Positions 35,701 through 46,131 of a DNA stretch of 64,000 bases are shown one piece after another (within the stretch, counting starts at the first letter, position 1; each line of letters opens with the position of its first letter). The stretch is taken from assembly GCF_902859915.1 (NCBI RefSeq), contig NZ_CADIKK010000003.1:1-64000 (forward strand), read 5' to 3'. The notes under the pieces are model-generated. The model saw only the letters and a program-made list of their open reading frames with translations, was not told the origin of the DNA and did no database searches. The translations under genes and the position numbers were made by a program. The stretch comes from Paraburkholderia ultramafica. Lineage in GTDB: Bacteria > Pseudomonadota > Gammaproteobacteria > Burkholderiales > Burkholderiaceae.

Positions 35701-35732
35701 AAAAAAACGCGCCGGCGATGAAGCCGGTGCGT
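35701..35732 (-). terminator. Possible terminator for aceA (minus strand)
   Basis: An imperfect 10-bp hairpin ACGCGCCGGC/GCCGGTGCGT with a 6-nt loop has seven A residues on its left, a T run on the minus strand. It lies about 220 bp beyond the aceA stop and may also mark the end of the convergent usp gene. Confidence 0.5.
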
Positions 35733-35949
35733 CCATACTCGCCATCACGATGCGCTGTGCCGGCCTTTTCTCCGCTGCTGCGATTGCTTCCTGATACCGG
35801 CCGCCGGGCTGACTGCTGACAACCCGGCGGCGCTCCTCCCTGTGACGGCGGCTCTCTGACGGAGCCGCTTGATCGTCTTCTGCGTCGCCGTTCCTGCGAT
35901 CAGACCGCGGGGCCGCTCAGGTTCACGACGCGGCCGATCATGTGGCCGA

Positions 35950-37260
<1,311 letters not shown>

Positions 37261-37571
37261 GGTGTTCTCCTTGGTTGCCTGTAATGGATGGGGGACTCTG
37301 TGTTCGTCGAAGCGGCTGGCCGGTTGGGCGTTCCGCTCGTGAAGTCTTGTATAAGAGTCTAGGCAAATCAAAGATCGCGAAATAGTCGCGGTGATGCCCT
37401 TTTTTAATATTTATTTTTATTTGTAATCAATGGCTTGAGACCTACATTCCGCATTAAGAAACGACTTTTCCTCTGTTGCAACGCGCTGTCTTGTGCCGTG
37501 CAGCACGATTTTTTACGACGCAAAAAAATTTTCCACATCGTGAAATATTGGCGCCGCCCGATTTGCGGACG
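37261..37571. other. Upstream region of aceA
   Basis: About 310 bp with no gene. A distinctly AT-rich patch at 37405-37425 and again near 37505-37545 stands out from the high-GC surroundings and probably holds the aceA promoter and regulator sites. A TATACA on the minus strand near 37350 is a -10 candidate without a good -35. Confidence 0.4.
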
Positions 37572-37600
37572 AAAAAAAACCGGTGCCTGAGCACCGGTTT
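37572..37600 (-). terminator. Terminator of the RNA helicase gene
   Basis: A 10-bp perfect stem AAACCGGTGC/GCACCGGTTT with a CTGA loop has an A run on its left that reads as T on the minus strand, 73 bp after the helicase stop. Confidence 0.82.
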
Positions 37601-37672
37601 CTTCCGACGGACGAACGGCGCGAGGCCGTCCGGGTCTTTTACACGCTGATTCCGATCCTGATGTCGGACCGC

Positions 37673-39247
37673 TTAGCTGCCGCGGCGAGCCGTACGCGGG
37701 CCGTCGCTGCGGCGTGCGCCGTAGCCGCCGTCGCGCGAACCGCCGCCAGCAGACTTGCCGGCCCAGCCGCCGCCATTGCCGCTGCGCGAACCGCCGCCGT
37801 TGCCGGCCGGCTTGCCCGAACCGCTGCCGAAGCGACGGCCACCGCCGTTGCCGCCGCCCGGACGGCCGCGGCCGCCAAAGCCGGGACGGCCGTTACCCGA
37901 CGGAGCCGACTTGCGCGGCTCGAAGCCTTCGACGACGTTGACCGGCAGCGGCGTGCGCACGAAACGTTCGATGCGCTTGAGCGCGCCCTGTTCCGCGTGA
38001 TGCACGAGGCTCACCGCGATACCGGAGCGGCCAGCACGGCCGGTACGGCCGATACGGTGCACGTAGTCTTCGGCGAACTTCGGCAGGTCGTAGTTGAACA
38101 CGTGCGTGATGCCCGGGATGTCGATACCGCGAGCGGCGACGTCCGTTGCCACCAGCACGCGCACGCGGCGCTCGCGCAGCGCGCGGATCGTGCGGTTACG
38201 CGCACCTTGCGGCAGGTCGCCATGCAGCGCGGCCGATTCGAAACCGGCGTCGGCCAGACGGCCTGCGAGCTGGTCGGCGTCCATCTTGGTCGCCGTGAAG
38301 ACGATCGCCTGGTCGAGGCCGGCGTCACGCAGCAGGTGGTCGAGCAGACGATCCTTGTGATCGCGGTCGTCGACGTAGTGGACGGTTTGCGCGATGTTGG
38401 TACGCTGTTCCAGACGCTGGACGATCTCGATACGCTCCGGATCCTTCAGCAGGCGGCCGGTCAGCGAACCGATCTTGCCGTCGAGCGTGGCCGAGAACAG
38501 CATCGTTTGACGCGTGGCCGGCGTAGCGGCGACGATCGTTTCGATGTCTTCGATGAAGCCCATGTCGAGCATGCGGTCGGCTTCGTCGAGCACGAGGATC
38601 TGCAGTTGCGACAGATCGATACGGCCGCGTTCCAGGTGGTCGATCAGACGGCCCGGCGTGGCGACCAGGATTTCCGGGTTCTTCGCCAGCAGCATCAATT
38701 GCTGGCCGTAAGCGACGCCGCCCAGAATGCTGACGGTGCGCAGGCGCTTCAGGTGCTTGCCGTAGGTGGCGGCGGCGGTCGTGACCTGCATCGCGAGTTC
38801 GCGGGTCGGCGTCAAAACCAGCATGGTCGGACGGGCAACCGGTTGCGGACGGCGCGTGCGGGCGCCGTCGGCCGGACGCGGCTCACGCGGCTGGCTGGCC
38901 TGCGCCTTTTGCAGTTGCGAGAAACGCTCGATGGCGGGCAGCATGAACGCGGCGGTCTTGCCCGAACCGGTCGGGCTCGAAACCAGCAGATCGCGGCCGG
39001 CGATGCCGGCGGGGATCGCGCGTTGCTGAACCGGCGTCGGGTTCTGGTAACCAGCGGCGGTCAGCGCGGAGACGACATCCGCGGACAGGCCGAGCGACGC
39101 GAACGTCGGGCCGGTCGGGACCGCGGCTTCAGCGGCGACGGCTTGCGAAGCGGCAGCAACGGCTGCGGCTTGTGCGGGTGCGTCGGCGAGACCGAGGGCC
39201 TGATCGGCGATGGCGTTCAACGGGCTGGAGGTGTTGCTCGAAGTCAT
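37673..39247 (-). CDS. DEAD-box RNA helicase, RhlE-like
   Basis: A 524-aa ATP-dependent RNA helicase. All core motifs are visible: Q-motif FASLGLSADVVSALTAAGYQ, motif I SPTGSGKT, PTRELA, TPGRL, DEAD, SAT, VFTATK, ATDVAARGIDI and HRIGRTGRAGR. An Ala-rich N-terminal extension (residues 1-50) and a Gly/Arg/Asn-rich tail from about residue 437 (GGRGRPGGGNGGGRR) flank the core. Such tails bind RNA non-specifically. Members act in ribosome assembly and RNA decay, often in the cold. The ATG at 39247 is chosen over 39277. Confidence 0.93.
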   Translation of the reverse strand: MTSSNTSSPLNAIADQALGLADAPAQAAAVAAASQAVAAEAAVPTGPTFASLGLSADVVSALTAAGYQNPTPVQQRAIPAGIAGRDLLVSSPTGSGKTAAFMLPAIERFSQLQKAQASQPREPRPADGARTRRPQPVARPTMLVLTPTRELAMQVTTAAATYGKHLKRLRTVSILGGVAYGQQLMLLAKNPEILVATPGRLIDHLERGRIDLSQLQILVLDEADRMLDMGFIEDIETIVAATPATRQTMLFSATLDGKIGSLTGRLLKDPERIEIVQRLEQRTNIAQTVHYVDDRDHKDRLLDHLLRDAGLDQAIVFTATKMDADQLAGRLADAGFESAALHGDLPQGARNRTIRALRERRVRVLVATDVAARGIDIPGITHVFNYDLPKFAEDYVHRIGRTGRAGRSGIAVSLVHHAEQGALKRIERFVRTPLPVNVVEGFEPRKSAPSGNGRPGFGGRGRPGGGNGGGRRFGSGSGKPAGNGGGSRSGNGGGWAGKSAGGGSRDGGYGARRSDGPRTARRGS

Positions 39248-39748
39248 GAGAATCCTTGGTAAATCCTTGGTACACACGGAATTAAAACGTCGGCGCCAAT
39301 CGGCATACCCAAGTCGTCGGATTCAGCGAGCAAAGAAGCAGCGAGCAAATCGAAAAACGGGGGCAGCTCGCGACAATGAAGGCGAGCTTTTCGTTAGAAG
39401 CTGTATCGGATGCGACATGCCAACACGGCGTGCCGCCAGCCTGGGACATGATCGCCCGTAGGGGGCTAGGCAGGAGGGGACAGGTTCTAAACTGGATTGG
39501 AGCTAAACGCTACGAGGCGCTGCGCCGCAAAGGCCGCTAGAGAAAAGCCGGGCAAAGCAGTGAAGCGCAGGCAGCATTGTATAGGGTTTTGTTGCACTGC
39601 GCCACTATTAGGACATTTCCTGGCGGAAATGTTTGCGCTGGCCGCACGCGCGGGTCGAACAGTCTGACAGCCGGGCGGGCCGCCATTGGGCGGCCAGTAA
39701 GCCGCAACCGGACCGCCCGTTGCCCCCGGTTGCCGCCCGAGGCTGGCC
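39248..39748. other. Long intergenic region between helicase and ACBP genes
   Basis: 500 bp with no recognisable gene; all ORFs are short and overlap. Because the helicase is read leftward from here, part may be a long 5' leader as seen in some cold-inducible helicase mRNAs. No specific element was identified. Confidence 0.4.
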
Positions 39749-40018
39749 TCAGGCCGCTGTGCCGCTCTTCAGCGATTCGACGAGTTCGACGTATTGCTGC
39801 TTCGCAACGTCCTGCGCGGTGCCCTTGAGCGCAGCCCACGCGTCGTACTTGTATTTGCCGACGATGTCGGTGAAGCCCGGCTTGTCACCGTGAACGTCGC
39901 CGCGGGTGGCCTGCTTGTAGAGCGCATAGAGGCGTAGAAGGGTGAGGTTGCCCGGACGCTCCGGCAACTGCTGGACGTCTTCATGGGCTTGGGCGAATTG
40001 GGTGTCGATGTCGGTCAT
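39749..40018 (-). CDS. Acyl-CoA-binding protein
   Basis: An 89-aa four-helix acyl-CoA-binding protein, close to the 86-90 aa norm. The conserved ligand region LLRLYALYKQATRGDVHGDKPG carries the Tyr and Lys residues that contact CoA, and WAALKGTAQDVAKQQYVELV is the last helix. It binds long-chain acyl-CoA esters in the cytoplasm. The frame is open to 40150; the ATG at 40018 gives the family start. Confidence 0.93.
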   Translation of the reverse strand: MTDIDTQFAQAHEDVQQLPERPGNLTLLRLYALYKQATRGDVHGDKPGFTDIVGKYKYDAWAALKGTAQDVAKQQYVELVESLKSGTAA

Positions 40019-40182
40019 GGTCGTGTTGCCCGCCGGGCGGGATCGGGTGGTGAGGATTGGCCGACGATCATAACAACTGCATGCTGCCCGCGGGGCCGAG
40101 GGCTTATTCCAAACAGCGCCTGCCGGGCGGCGCGCAAAGCCAAACCACATTTGCGCGCGCCGTGCCGATTACAATACGGTCC

Positions 40183-41025
40183 ATGACTCAAACTGTGCTC
40201 CTTGCCCTCGATACCTCGACCGAATTCTGTTCGGTAGCGCTTCTGTCCGTCGACGCCGACGCCGACGGACAGCCCGGCGCCGCACCCCAACTCTGGGTTC
40301 GCCACGAACAGACCGGCGCGGTCTCCAGCACGCGCCTGCTCCCCGCCATTCGCGAACTTTTCGCCGAGGCCGGCCTGACATTGGCGGACTGCGACGCCAT
40401 CGCGTTCGGTGCCGGTCCCGGCTCGTTCACCGGGCTGCGCACGGCGACCGGCGTCGCCCAGGGGCTCGCGTTCGGCCTGAATCTGCCGGTCGTGCCGGTC
40501 AGCACGTTGCTGGCCTGTGCGGAAAGCGCGCGCCTGCGCGATCCGTCGGCGACGCGCGTGCTCGCCGCGCTCGACGCCCGCATGGACGAAATCTATTGGG
40601 CCGACTTCGCGTGGGACGACGCGCAACGCGAATGGCGCACCGTGCAAACGGCGTCGCTCGATGTGCCGGAGCGGCTCGTTTTGCCCGACGCGCCTTTCAC
40701 ACTGGCGGGCAACGCCGCAGCGGCTTTCGGCGCGCGGCTGCCCGCGGTGGCCGCCGCGCGAACCGTCGACGGCGAAGCGCTGCCGCATGCGTTGCCGCTC
40801 GCGCACGCGGCACTGCGCGCGTTGCGCGCCGGCCGCACGGTGCCCGCCGACCAGGCCGCGCCGGAATATGTGCGCGACAAGGTCGCGCAGACCACGGCGG
40901 AGCGCGTCGCCGGGAAAGCTGAAAAAGCCGCCAGGGACGAGCAGGCCGGGCGCGACGCAAGGCTCGCGCAGGCCGCGCAGGATGGCGCCGCCGATGCCGC
41001 ATCTCACGGCGAGGACCGGCAATGA
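40183..41025 (+). CDS. tsaB: tRNA threonylcarbamoyladenosine biosynthesis protein TsaB
   Basis: A 280-aa ASKHA-fold protein. The N-terminal LLALDTSTEFCSVALL and the motif AFGAGPGSFTGLRTATGVAQGLAFG are diagnostic of TsaB, the partner that activates TsaD in making the t6A modification at tRNA position 37. It is a little longer than usual because of an insertion near residues 20-35 and an Ala/Gln/Glu tail. It overlaps rimI by 4 nt (ATGA), a pairing common in proteobacteria. Confidence 0.93.
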   Translation: MTQTVLLALDTSTEFCSVALLSVDADADGQPGAAPQLWVRHEQTGAVSSTRLLPAIRELFAEAGLTLADCDAIAFGAGPGSFTGLRTATGVAQGLAFGLNLPVVPVSTLLACAESARLRDPSATRVLAALDARMDEIYWADFAWDDAQREWRTVQTASLDVPERLVLPDAPFTLAGNAAAAFGARLPAVAAARTVDGEALPHALPLAHAALRALRAGRTVPADQAAPEYVRDKVAQTTAERVAGKAEKAARDEQAGRDARLAQAAQDGAADAASHGEDRQ

Positions 41026-41516
41026 GCGGCGTGTTGCTCGCGGACCGCTACATGGCGCCGATGACCGAGGGCGATCTGGACGAGGTCGCCGCGATCGAAA
41101 AAATCGCTTATGAGTTTCCGTGGAGCCGGGGCAATTTCGGCGACTCGCTGCGCAACGGCTATTTCGGCATCTGTCTGCGGCATGTCACCGGTACGTTGAT
41201 CGGCTATTGCGTGCTGATGCCGGTCGTCGATGAAATGCATCTGCTCAATCTGTGCGTGACGCCCACTGCGCAAGGCGCCGGTGCCGGCCTTGCGCTGTTG
41301 CGCGAGGCGGTGCGCATTACGCGCGCCGAGAAACTCGACGGCCTGCTGCTTGAAGTGCGGCCGTCGAACCATCGGGCGATCCGGCTTTACGAACGTTTCG
41401 GCTTTGCGTCGATTGGCCGGCGCAAGAACTACTATCCGGCGCGGCATCGCAGCCGGGAGGACGCCATCGTGATGCGTTTCTCGTTTGCCACGGAGGGCGC
41501 AGATGGCGCTGCATGA
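41022..41516 (+). CDS. rimI: Ribosomal protein S18 alanine N-acetyltransferase
   Basis: A 164-aa GNAT enzyme. The features match RimI: IAYEFPWSRGNFGDSLRNGY, EMHLLNLCVTPTAQGAGAG with the acetyl-CoA loop, and RAIRLYERFGFASIGRRKNYY. It acetylates the N-terminal Ala of S18. It is coupled to tsaB by a 4-nt overlap and its end overlaps the start of the glycosylase gene. Confidence 0.93.
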   Translation: MSGVLLADRYMAPMTEGDLDEVAAIEKIAYEFPWSRGNFGDSLRNGYFGICLRHVTGTLIGYCVLMPVVDEMHLLNLCVTPTAQGAGAGLALLREAVRITRAEKLDGLLLEVRPSNHRAIRLYERFGFASIGRRKNYYPARHRSREDAIVMRFSFATEGADGAA

Positions 41517-42555
41517 ATCGGTACTGGAAGAGTTCGGACTCACGCCGCTGTGGGTGCGTCGCGGGATGGCGGCGCAGCAGCCGGCTGAGGACGCCGGCGT
41601 CGAGCAGGGCGCTGGTGTTGATGCGCTAGCCGGGCAGGGTGCGCGTCGTGACGATGCGCGCGGTGCGGCAGCCGGGTCGGCGTCGGTGGGTCTCGCGCAG
41701 GATGCGCCACGGCCCGCGATGCGTGCGGGCGAGACGCGGCAAGCCGATTCCGCGCAGATCCAGGGCGAACGCCGCGCGCCTGTGCGCGACGAGCAAGTGG
41801 CGTCGCCGGCCGGGGCGCGCGAGCGGTTGGATGATCGCGCCGCATCGGCGCGTGCAAGCGAGCCGTCGCCATCCGACGCGCCGCCCGACGACGATTTCGC
41901 GTGGTTCGACGACCTGCCTGCCCACGCCCCGTCAGAAGCACGCGGCGAAACGCCCGCACTGCCGGCCATCCACACGCTCGACTGGGATGCGTTGAGCGAG
42001 CGCGTCGCCGCCTGCCGGCTTTGCCGCCTGTGCGAGAAGCGCACCAACACCGTATTCGGCGTCGGCGATCGCGAGGCCGACTGGATGCTGATCGGCGAAG
42101 CGCCCGGTGAGAACGAAGACCGCCTGGGCGAGCCGTTCGTCGGCCAGGCCGGCAAGCTGCTCGACAACATGCTGCGTGCGCTGACGCTCGCGCGCGACAC
42201 CAACGTCTATATCGCGAACGTGATCAAGTGCCGCCCGCCCGGCAACCGCAACCCCGAGCCGGACGAAGTCGCGCGTTGCGAGCCGTATCTGCAACGCCAG
42301 GTGGCGCTGGTCAAGCCGAAGCTGATCGTCGCGCTCGGCCGCTTCGCCGCGCAGAGTCTGCTGAAAACCGACGCGAGCATTTCGTCGCTGCGCGGCCGCG
42401 TGCACGAATACGAAGGCGTGCCGGTGATCGTCACCTATCACCCGGCATATCTGCTGCGCAGCCTGCCGGACAAGGCGAAGGCCTGGGCCGACCTGTGCCT
42501 CGCGCGCGACACGTGGCGCGCGGCAGGCGGCGCGCCGTCGAACGCGGCAAAGTGA
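41503..42555 (+). CDS. Family 4 uracil-DNA glycosylase with long N-terminal extension
   Basis: A 350-aa protein. The catalytic domain occupies about residues 160-345. It has an iron-sulfur Cys cluster (CRLCRLCEKR with further Cys in KCRPPGNRNP and RCEPYL), the active-site segment GEAPGENEDRLGEPFVGQAG and the DNA-binding VIVTYHPAYLLR. It removes uracil from DNA in base-excision repair. Residues about 25-155 are an Ala/Arg/Asp-rich, probably disordered extension not found in shorter relatives. The start at 41503 overlaps the rimI end by 14 nt; a TTG at 41485 is an alternative. Its TGA shares a base with the next ATG. Confidence 0.9.
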   Translation: MALHESVLEEFGLTPLWVRRGMAAQQPAEDAGVEQGAGVDALAGQGARRDDARGAAAGSASVGLAQDAPRPAMRAGETRQADSAQIQGERRAPVRDEQVASPAGARERLDDRAASARASEPSPSDAPPDDDFAWFDDLPAHAPSEARGETPALPAIHTLDWDALSERVAACRLCRLCEKRTNTVFGVGDREADWMLIGEAPGENEDRLGEPFVGQAGKLLDNMLRALTLARDTNVYIANVIKCRPPGNRNPEPDEVARCEPYLQRQVALVKPKLIVALGRFAAQSLLKTDASISSLRGRVHEYEGVPVIVTYHPAYLLRSLPDKAKAWADLCLARDTWRAAGGAPSNAAK

Positions 42556-43601
42556 TGAGCGCCGATGAGCCGGCGGCGCAAGTCGTCGCCGCGCCCGGCA
42601 ACCATGCCGCGCTCCTCGATACGTTGCTCGGCACCTTGCGCGACCCGGCCGTGCGCGATCTTGCGTGGCTGCTGCTGAGTGCCGACCTGTTGCGCCCGCA
42701 ACCTCCGGTGGGCGTGCTAGCCAATCCTTTCGACACAGATCAGGAACTTCAGGCAACCGTCGACTGGTTGCGCGCACTCGATGCCGCGCCGGACCCGCTG
42801 CAGCGCGAGCTCGCGGCGACGCGCATCACGCGTCTTGGCCGATACGCCGAACGGCTGCTCGGCTGGTTTCTGCAACACGGACCGGCGGCGCGTTTGGTTG
42901 CGGCCGGTGTGCCGTTGCGGCGCGCGGGCGTCACGCTTGGCGAATGCGATTTTCTCGTGCGGACCCAGCAGGGTGCGCGGCTGCATTGGGAGTTGGCGGT
43001 GAAGTGCTATCTGCATGCCGGTGAAGGGGCCGGTGAAGCGCATGGGCAGGTAGCCGCGCAGTTGGCCGACTACGTCGGCCCGAATCTGAAAGACCGCTTC
43101 GATCTCAAGCTCGCGCATCTGCTGAACCACCAGTTGCCGTTGAGCGCGCGCGAAGAGTTCGCGTCGGTGGGTTACGCGGGGCCGTGGATGCCGCAGATGT
43201 TCATCAAAGGCTGGTTGTTTTACCGGCACGGCGGGACGCCGGCGGAGCCCAGCGAACTCGCTCCGGCGCATGGCCGAGGCTGGTGGGTCACGCGCAGCGA
43301 TTGGCCGGCTTTCGCGGCGGCGCATGCGCAAAAGTGGCGCATGCTGCCGCGTTTGGAATGGCTCGCGCCGAGGCGCGTTGAGCACCTTGAGCAGCAGGGT
43401 GAGCAGGTTGAAGCCGAGACCGCGGGAGGATCGCTTTGCGTCGACGCGCAAACGCTTGCGGCACAGATTTCGCATCAGCATGGACCGACGATGGTCGTTG
43501 CTTTAGCCGACGACAGCGCAGGCCATTTGAGCGAATCCTCGCGCGGCTTCATCGTACCGGACGAGTGGCCCGAGCAGGCGCGGAACTACGCGCGGCAGTA
43601 G
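42555..43601 (+). CDS. DUF1853-family protein
   Basis: A 348-aa protein of unknown function resembling DUF1853 proteins: LRDPAVRDLAWLLLSADLL at the N-terminus, a central GECDFLVRTQQGARLHWELAVKCYL and QLADYVGPNLKDRFDLKLAHL. The central E-x-D/E-x-K pattern (GECDFL, then HWELAVKCYL) looks like a PD-(D/E)xK nuclease core, which is an inference. It is coupled to the glycosylase gene by TGATG, so a link with DNA repair is possible. Confidence 0.82.
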   Translation: MSADEPAAQVVAAPGNHAALLDTLLGTLRDPAVRDLAWLLLSADLLRPQPPVGVLANPFDTDQELQATVDWLRALDAAPDPLQRELAATRITRLGRYAERLLGWFLQHGPAARLVAAGVPLRRAGVTLGECDFLVRTQQGARLHWELAVKCYLHAGEGAGEAHGQVAAQLADYVGPNLKDRFDLKLAHLLNHQLPLSAREEFASVGYAGPWMPQMFIKGWLFYRHGGTPAEPSELAPAHGRGWWVTRSDWPAFAAAHAQKWRMLPRLEWLAPRRVEHLEQQGEQVEAETAGGSLCVDAQTLAAQISHQHGPTMVVALADDSAGHLSESSRGFIVPDEWPEQARNYARQ

Positions 43602-43740
43602 GGGGGCGACAGGCGGTCAGCAGCAGCTTCGACGGAAAGCCATGCGATGCCGGGGCAACGCGACGATGGCAGAGCACGGCACGATGGCAGAGCAGCACCA
43701 GGTAGTCTCTCAGTCTCGACGCAACACGCCATCCCTGCGC

Positions 43741-44547
43741 TCACCACCACCGATAAAAATGATGCACCGGCCCGACGCCACCACCGACGTCGAGTCGATC
43801 ACTCGCTTGCAATGCGCCGGTCAGATAAAGCTTCGCGTCAGCCACCGCGCTCGCCAGATCGTCGCGTTGCGGAATCAGCGCCGCAATTGCCGACGACAGC
43901 GTGCAGCCCGTCCCATGCGTGTTCTTCACCGGCACGCGCGGGCCGCCCAGACGCAGCGTGCCGCTGTCCTGCACCAGCCAGTCCGGACTGTCCGCCGCGC
44001 TCAGATGGCCGCCCTTCATCAGCACCGCGCGCGCGCCGAGCGCACGCAGCGCTTCGCCTTGTTCGACCATGCCGGCTTCGTCGGTGGCCGCCTGCACGCC
44101 GAGCAATGCGGCGGCTTCCGGCAGATTGGGCGTCAGCAGATCGGCGAGCGGCAGCAATTCGTCACGCACCACCGTGACCGCATCCGGCAACAGCAACGCA
44201 TGATGGCTCTTCGAGATCATCACCGTGTCGAGCACGATGTGCTTCGGTTGATGGCGGCGCAGCGCAGCGGCGACCGCGCGTGCGATCGCCGCGTTCGCCA
44301 GCATGCCGATCTTCACGGCGTCGATGCGGATGTCGTCGAACACCGCGTCGAGTTGCGCGGTAATGAAGCCTGGCTCCGGCGCGTGAATCGCTGTTACGCC
44401 GCGCGTGTTCTGCGCGGTGAGCGCGGTGATCACGCTCGCGCCATACGCGCCGAGCGCCGAGAATGCCTTCAGGTCGGCCTGAATGCCGGCGCCGCCGCCG
44501 GAGTCGGAACCGGCGATCGTCAGCACATTGGGAATCGGTTGAGTCAT
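43741..44547 (-). CDS. thiD: Hydroxymethylpyrimidine / phosphomethylpyrimidine kinase
   Basis: A 268-aa ribokinase-fold enzyme. It has the substrate region TIAGSDSGGGAGIQADLKAF, VITALTAQNTRGV, and the anion hole GTGCTLSSAIAALI that is conserved in ThiD. It phosphorylates HMP and then HMP-P to the pyrophosphate used in thiamine synthesis. The 139 bp between this gene and the DUF1853 stop hold only short repeats of the type GATGGCAGAGCA. No TPP riboswitch was recognised upstream. Confidence 0.93.
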   Translation of the reverse strand: MTQPIPNVLTIAGSDSGGGAGIQADLKAFSALGAYGASVITALTAQNTRGVTAIHAPEPGFITAQLDAVFDDIRIDAVKIGMLANAAIARAVAAALRRHQPKHIVLDTVMISKSHHALLLPDAVTVVRDELLPLADLLTPNLPEAAALLGVQAATDEAGMVEQGEALRALGARAVLMKGGHLSAADSPDWLVQDSGTLRLGGPRVPVKNTHGTGCTLSSAIAALIPQRDDLASAVADAKLYLTGALQASDRLDVGGGVGPVHHFYRWW

Positions 44548-44605
44548 GGTCAGGCGAGGAAGAAGGAAGGCGCGGGCATGCTGTTCAGAGCGGCCCCGTC
44601 GCGGG

Positions 44606-45913
44606 TCAGTGCTTGGCTTCGCCGATCAGCGCGATCGAGTCGAACGCGCGTTGATTAGCCTGGTGGCGCCGCATCACGAACCACATCATCACGCACACGA
44701 AGCTGCCGAACAGCATGATCACCGCGGTGACCGGCACGTCGAGCCACACCAGCACCGCGTACAGGCACAGCATGACCAGCACCGAGAGATTTTCGTTGAA
44801 ATTCTGCACGGCGATCGAGTGACCGGCCGACAGCAGCACGTGGCCGCGATGCTGCAGCAGCGCATTCATCGGCACAACGAAGAAGCCCGACAGGCCGCCG
44901 ACCACCATCAGGAAGACATACGCGCAGACCAGATAGCCCGGCACGTGCATGCGGCCGAAATACAGACCCCAATGCGCGGGGAACAGGTCGCGCGTGTAGA
45001 ACGCCATCAGCATCACGGCGATCCCCATCATGATGCCGACCGGCAGCACCGACAGCGACTTCTTCAACGGCACGCGCGAGGCCGCGAAGATCGCGCCGGC
45101 CGCCACGCCGACCGCCACCACCGCCTGCAGGATCGCCGCCTCGGAGAGCGACATGCCCAGCGACACCTCGGCCCACTTCAGCACGATGAATTGCAGCGTC
45201 GCGCCGGCGCCCCAGAACAGCGTGGTGACGGCGAGCGAAATCTGGCCGAGCTTGTCGCGCCACAGCACGAGGAAGCAGTCGGCGAAATCGGTGATGAGCC
45301 TGATCGGGCCGCGTTCCTGTTTCGGATAACGCGCGCCGGTATCGGGAATGCGCAGATTGAACAGCGCGGCGATTATGTAGATCCCCATGATCACCAGCAT
45401 CGCCGCTTCGGCGGGCGTGTTGACGGTGGGCAGGTGCAGCCGGAGGATCGGTGCGGCGATGTGCGGACTGATCAACGCGCCGCCGAGCACCGTGCCGAGT
45501 ATGATCGAACCAACCGTGGTACCTTCGATCCAGCCGTTCGCGGCGACCAGCCGCTCAGGCGGCAGCAGCTCCGTGAGGATCCCGTATTTGGCGGGCGAGT
45601 AAGCCGCCGCGCCGAAGCCCACGATGCCGTACGCAAACAGCGGATGCGCGCCGACCAGCATTGTGACGCAACCGACGACCTTGATGGTGTTGGTGACGAA
45701 CATCACGCGTCCTTTCGGACGGGAGTCGGCGAAGGCGCCCACAAAGGCGGCAAGAACGACGTACGACAGCACAAAGAACAACTTGAGCAGCGGCGTCATC
45801 CAGTTCGGGGCGTGAAGATCTTTCAGCAGTGCGATAGCAGCGATCAGAAGCGCATTGTCGGCCAGCGACGAAAAAAACTGCGCGGCCATGATGGTGTAAA
45901 AACCTTTTTTCAT
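44606..45913 (-). CDS. lplT: Lysophospholipid transporter LplT (MFS)
   Basis: A 435-aa major facilitator with about 12 membrane helices. It starts MKKGFYTIMAAQFFSSLADNALLIAAI, a strong match to LplT. GAFADSRPKGRVMF is the loop 2-3 motif, and AAYSPAKYGILTELLPPERLVAANGW is highly conserved. LplT flips lysophospholipids inward for re-acylation. The open frame to 46003 is not needed; ATG 45913 gives the family start. Confidence 0.92.
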   Translation of the reverse strand: MKKGFYTIMAAQFFSSLADNALLIAAIALLKDLHAPNWMTPLLKLFFVLSYVVLAAFVGAFADSRPKGRVMFVTNTIKVVGCVTMLVGAHPLFAYGIVGFGAAAYSPAKYGILTELLPPERLVAANGWIEGTTVGSIILGTVLGGALISPHIAAPILRLHLPTVNTPAEAAMLVIMGIYIIAALFNLRIPDTGARYPKQERGPIRLITDFADCFLVLWRDKLGQISLAVTTLFWGAGATLQFIVLKWAEVSLGMSLSEAAILQAVVAVGVAAGAIFAASRVPLKKSLSVLPVGIMMGIAVMLMAFYTRDLFPAHWGLYFGRMHVPGYLVCAYVFLMVVGGLSGFFVVPMNALLQHRGHVLLSAGHSIAVQNFNENLSVLVMLCLYAVLVWLDVPVTAVIMLFGSFVCVMMWFVMRRHQANQRAFDSIALIGEAKH

Positions 45914-46131
45914 CTGATGCGATGCTGTCCTCGCTGCGGCCTGTCCGCCCCGGCCGTTTGCAGTGCGTCCGGGCTTATGCCGTTCGAAATGGGTTGTGCG
46001 CACGGCTTTATATCATGAAAATAGCTGGATCCGGACTAGCAAAATCCTTGATCGTACCGCCCAGCGGGCTGCCGAGCGCCAAAAACGCCCAGTAAGCCGC
46101 TGATTCGCAAGCGTCTTTACTTAAATATCCC

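Noticed and set aside
44546..46018. A 490-codon plus-strand ORF opposite lplT
   Set aside because: His/Asp/Gln-rich shadow; lplT is a clear membrane transporter on the other strand.
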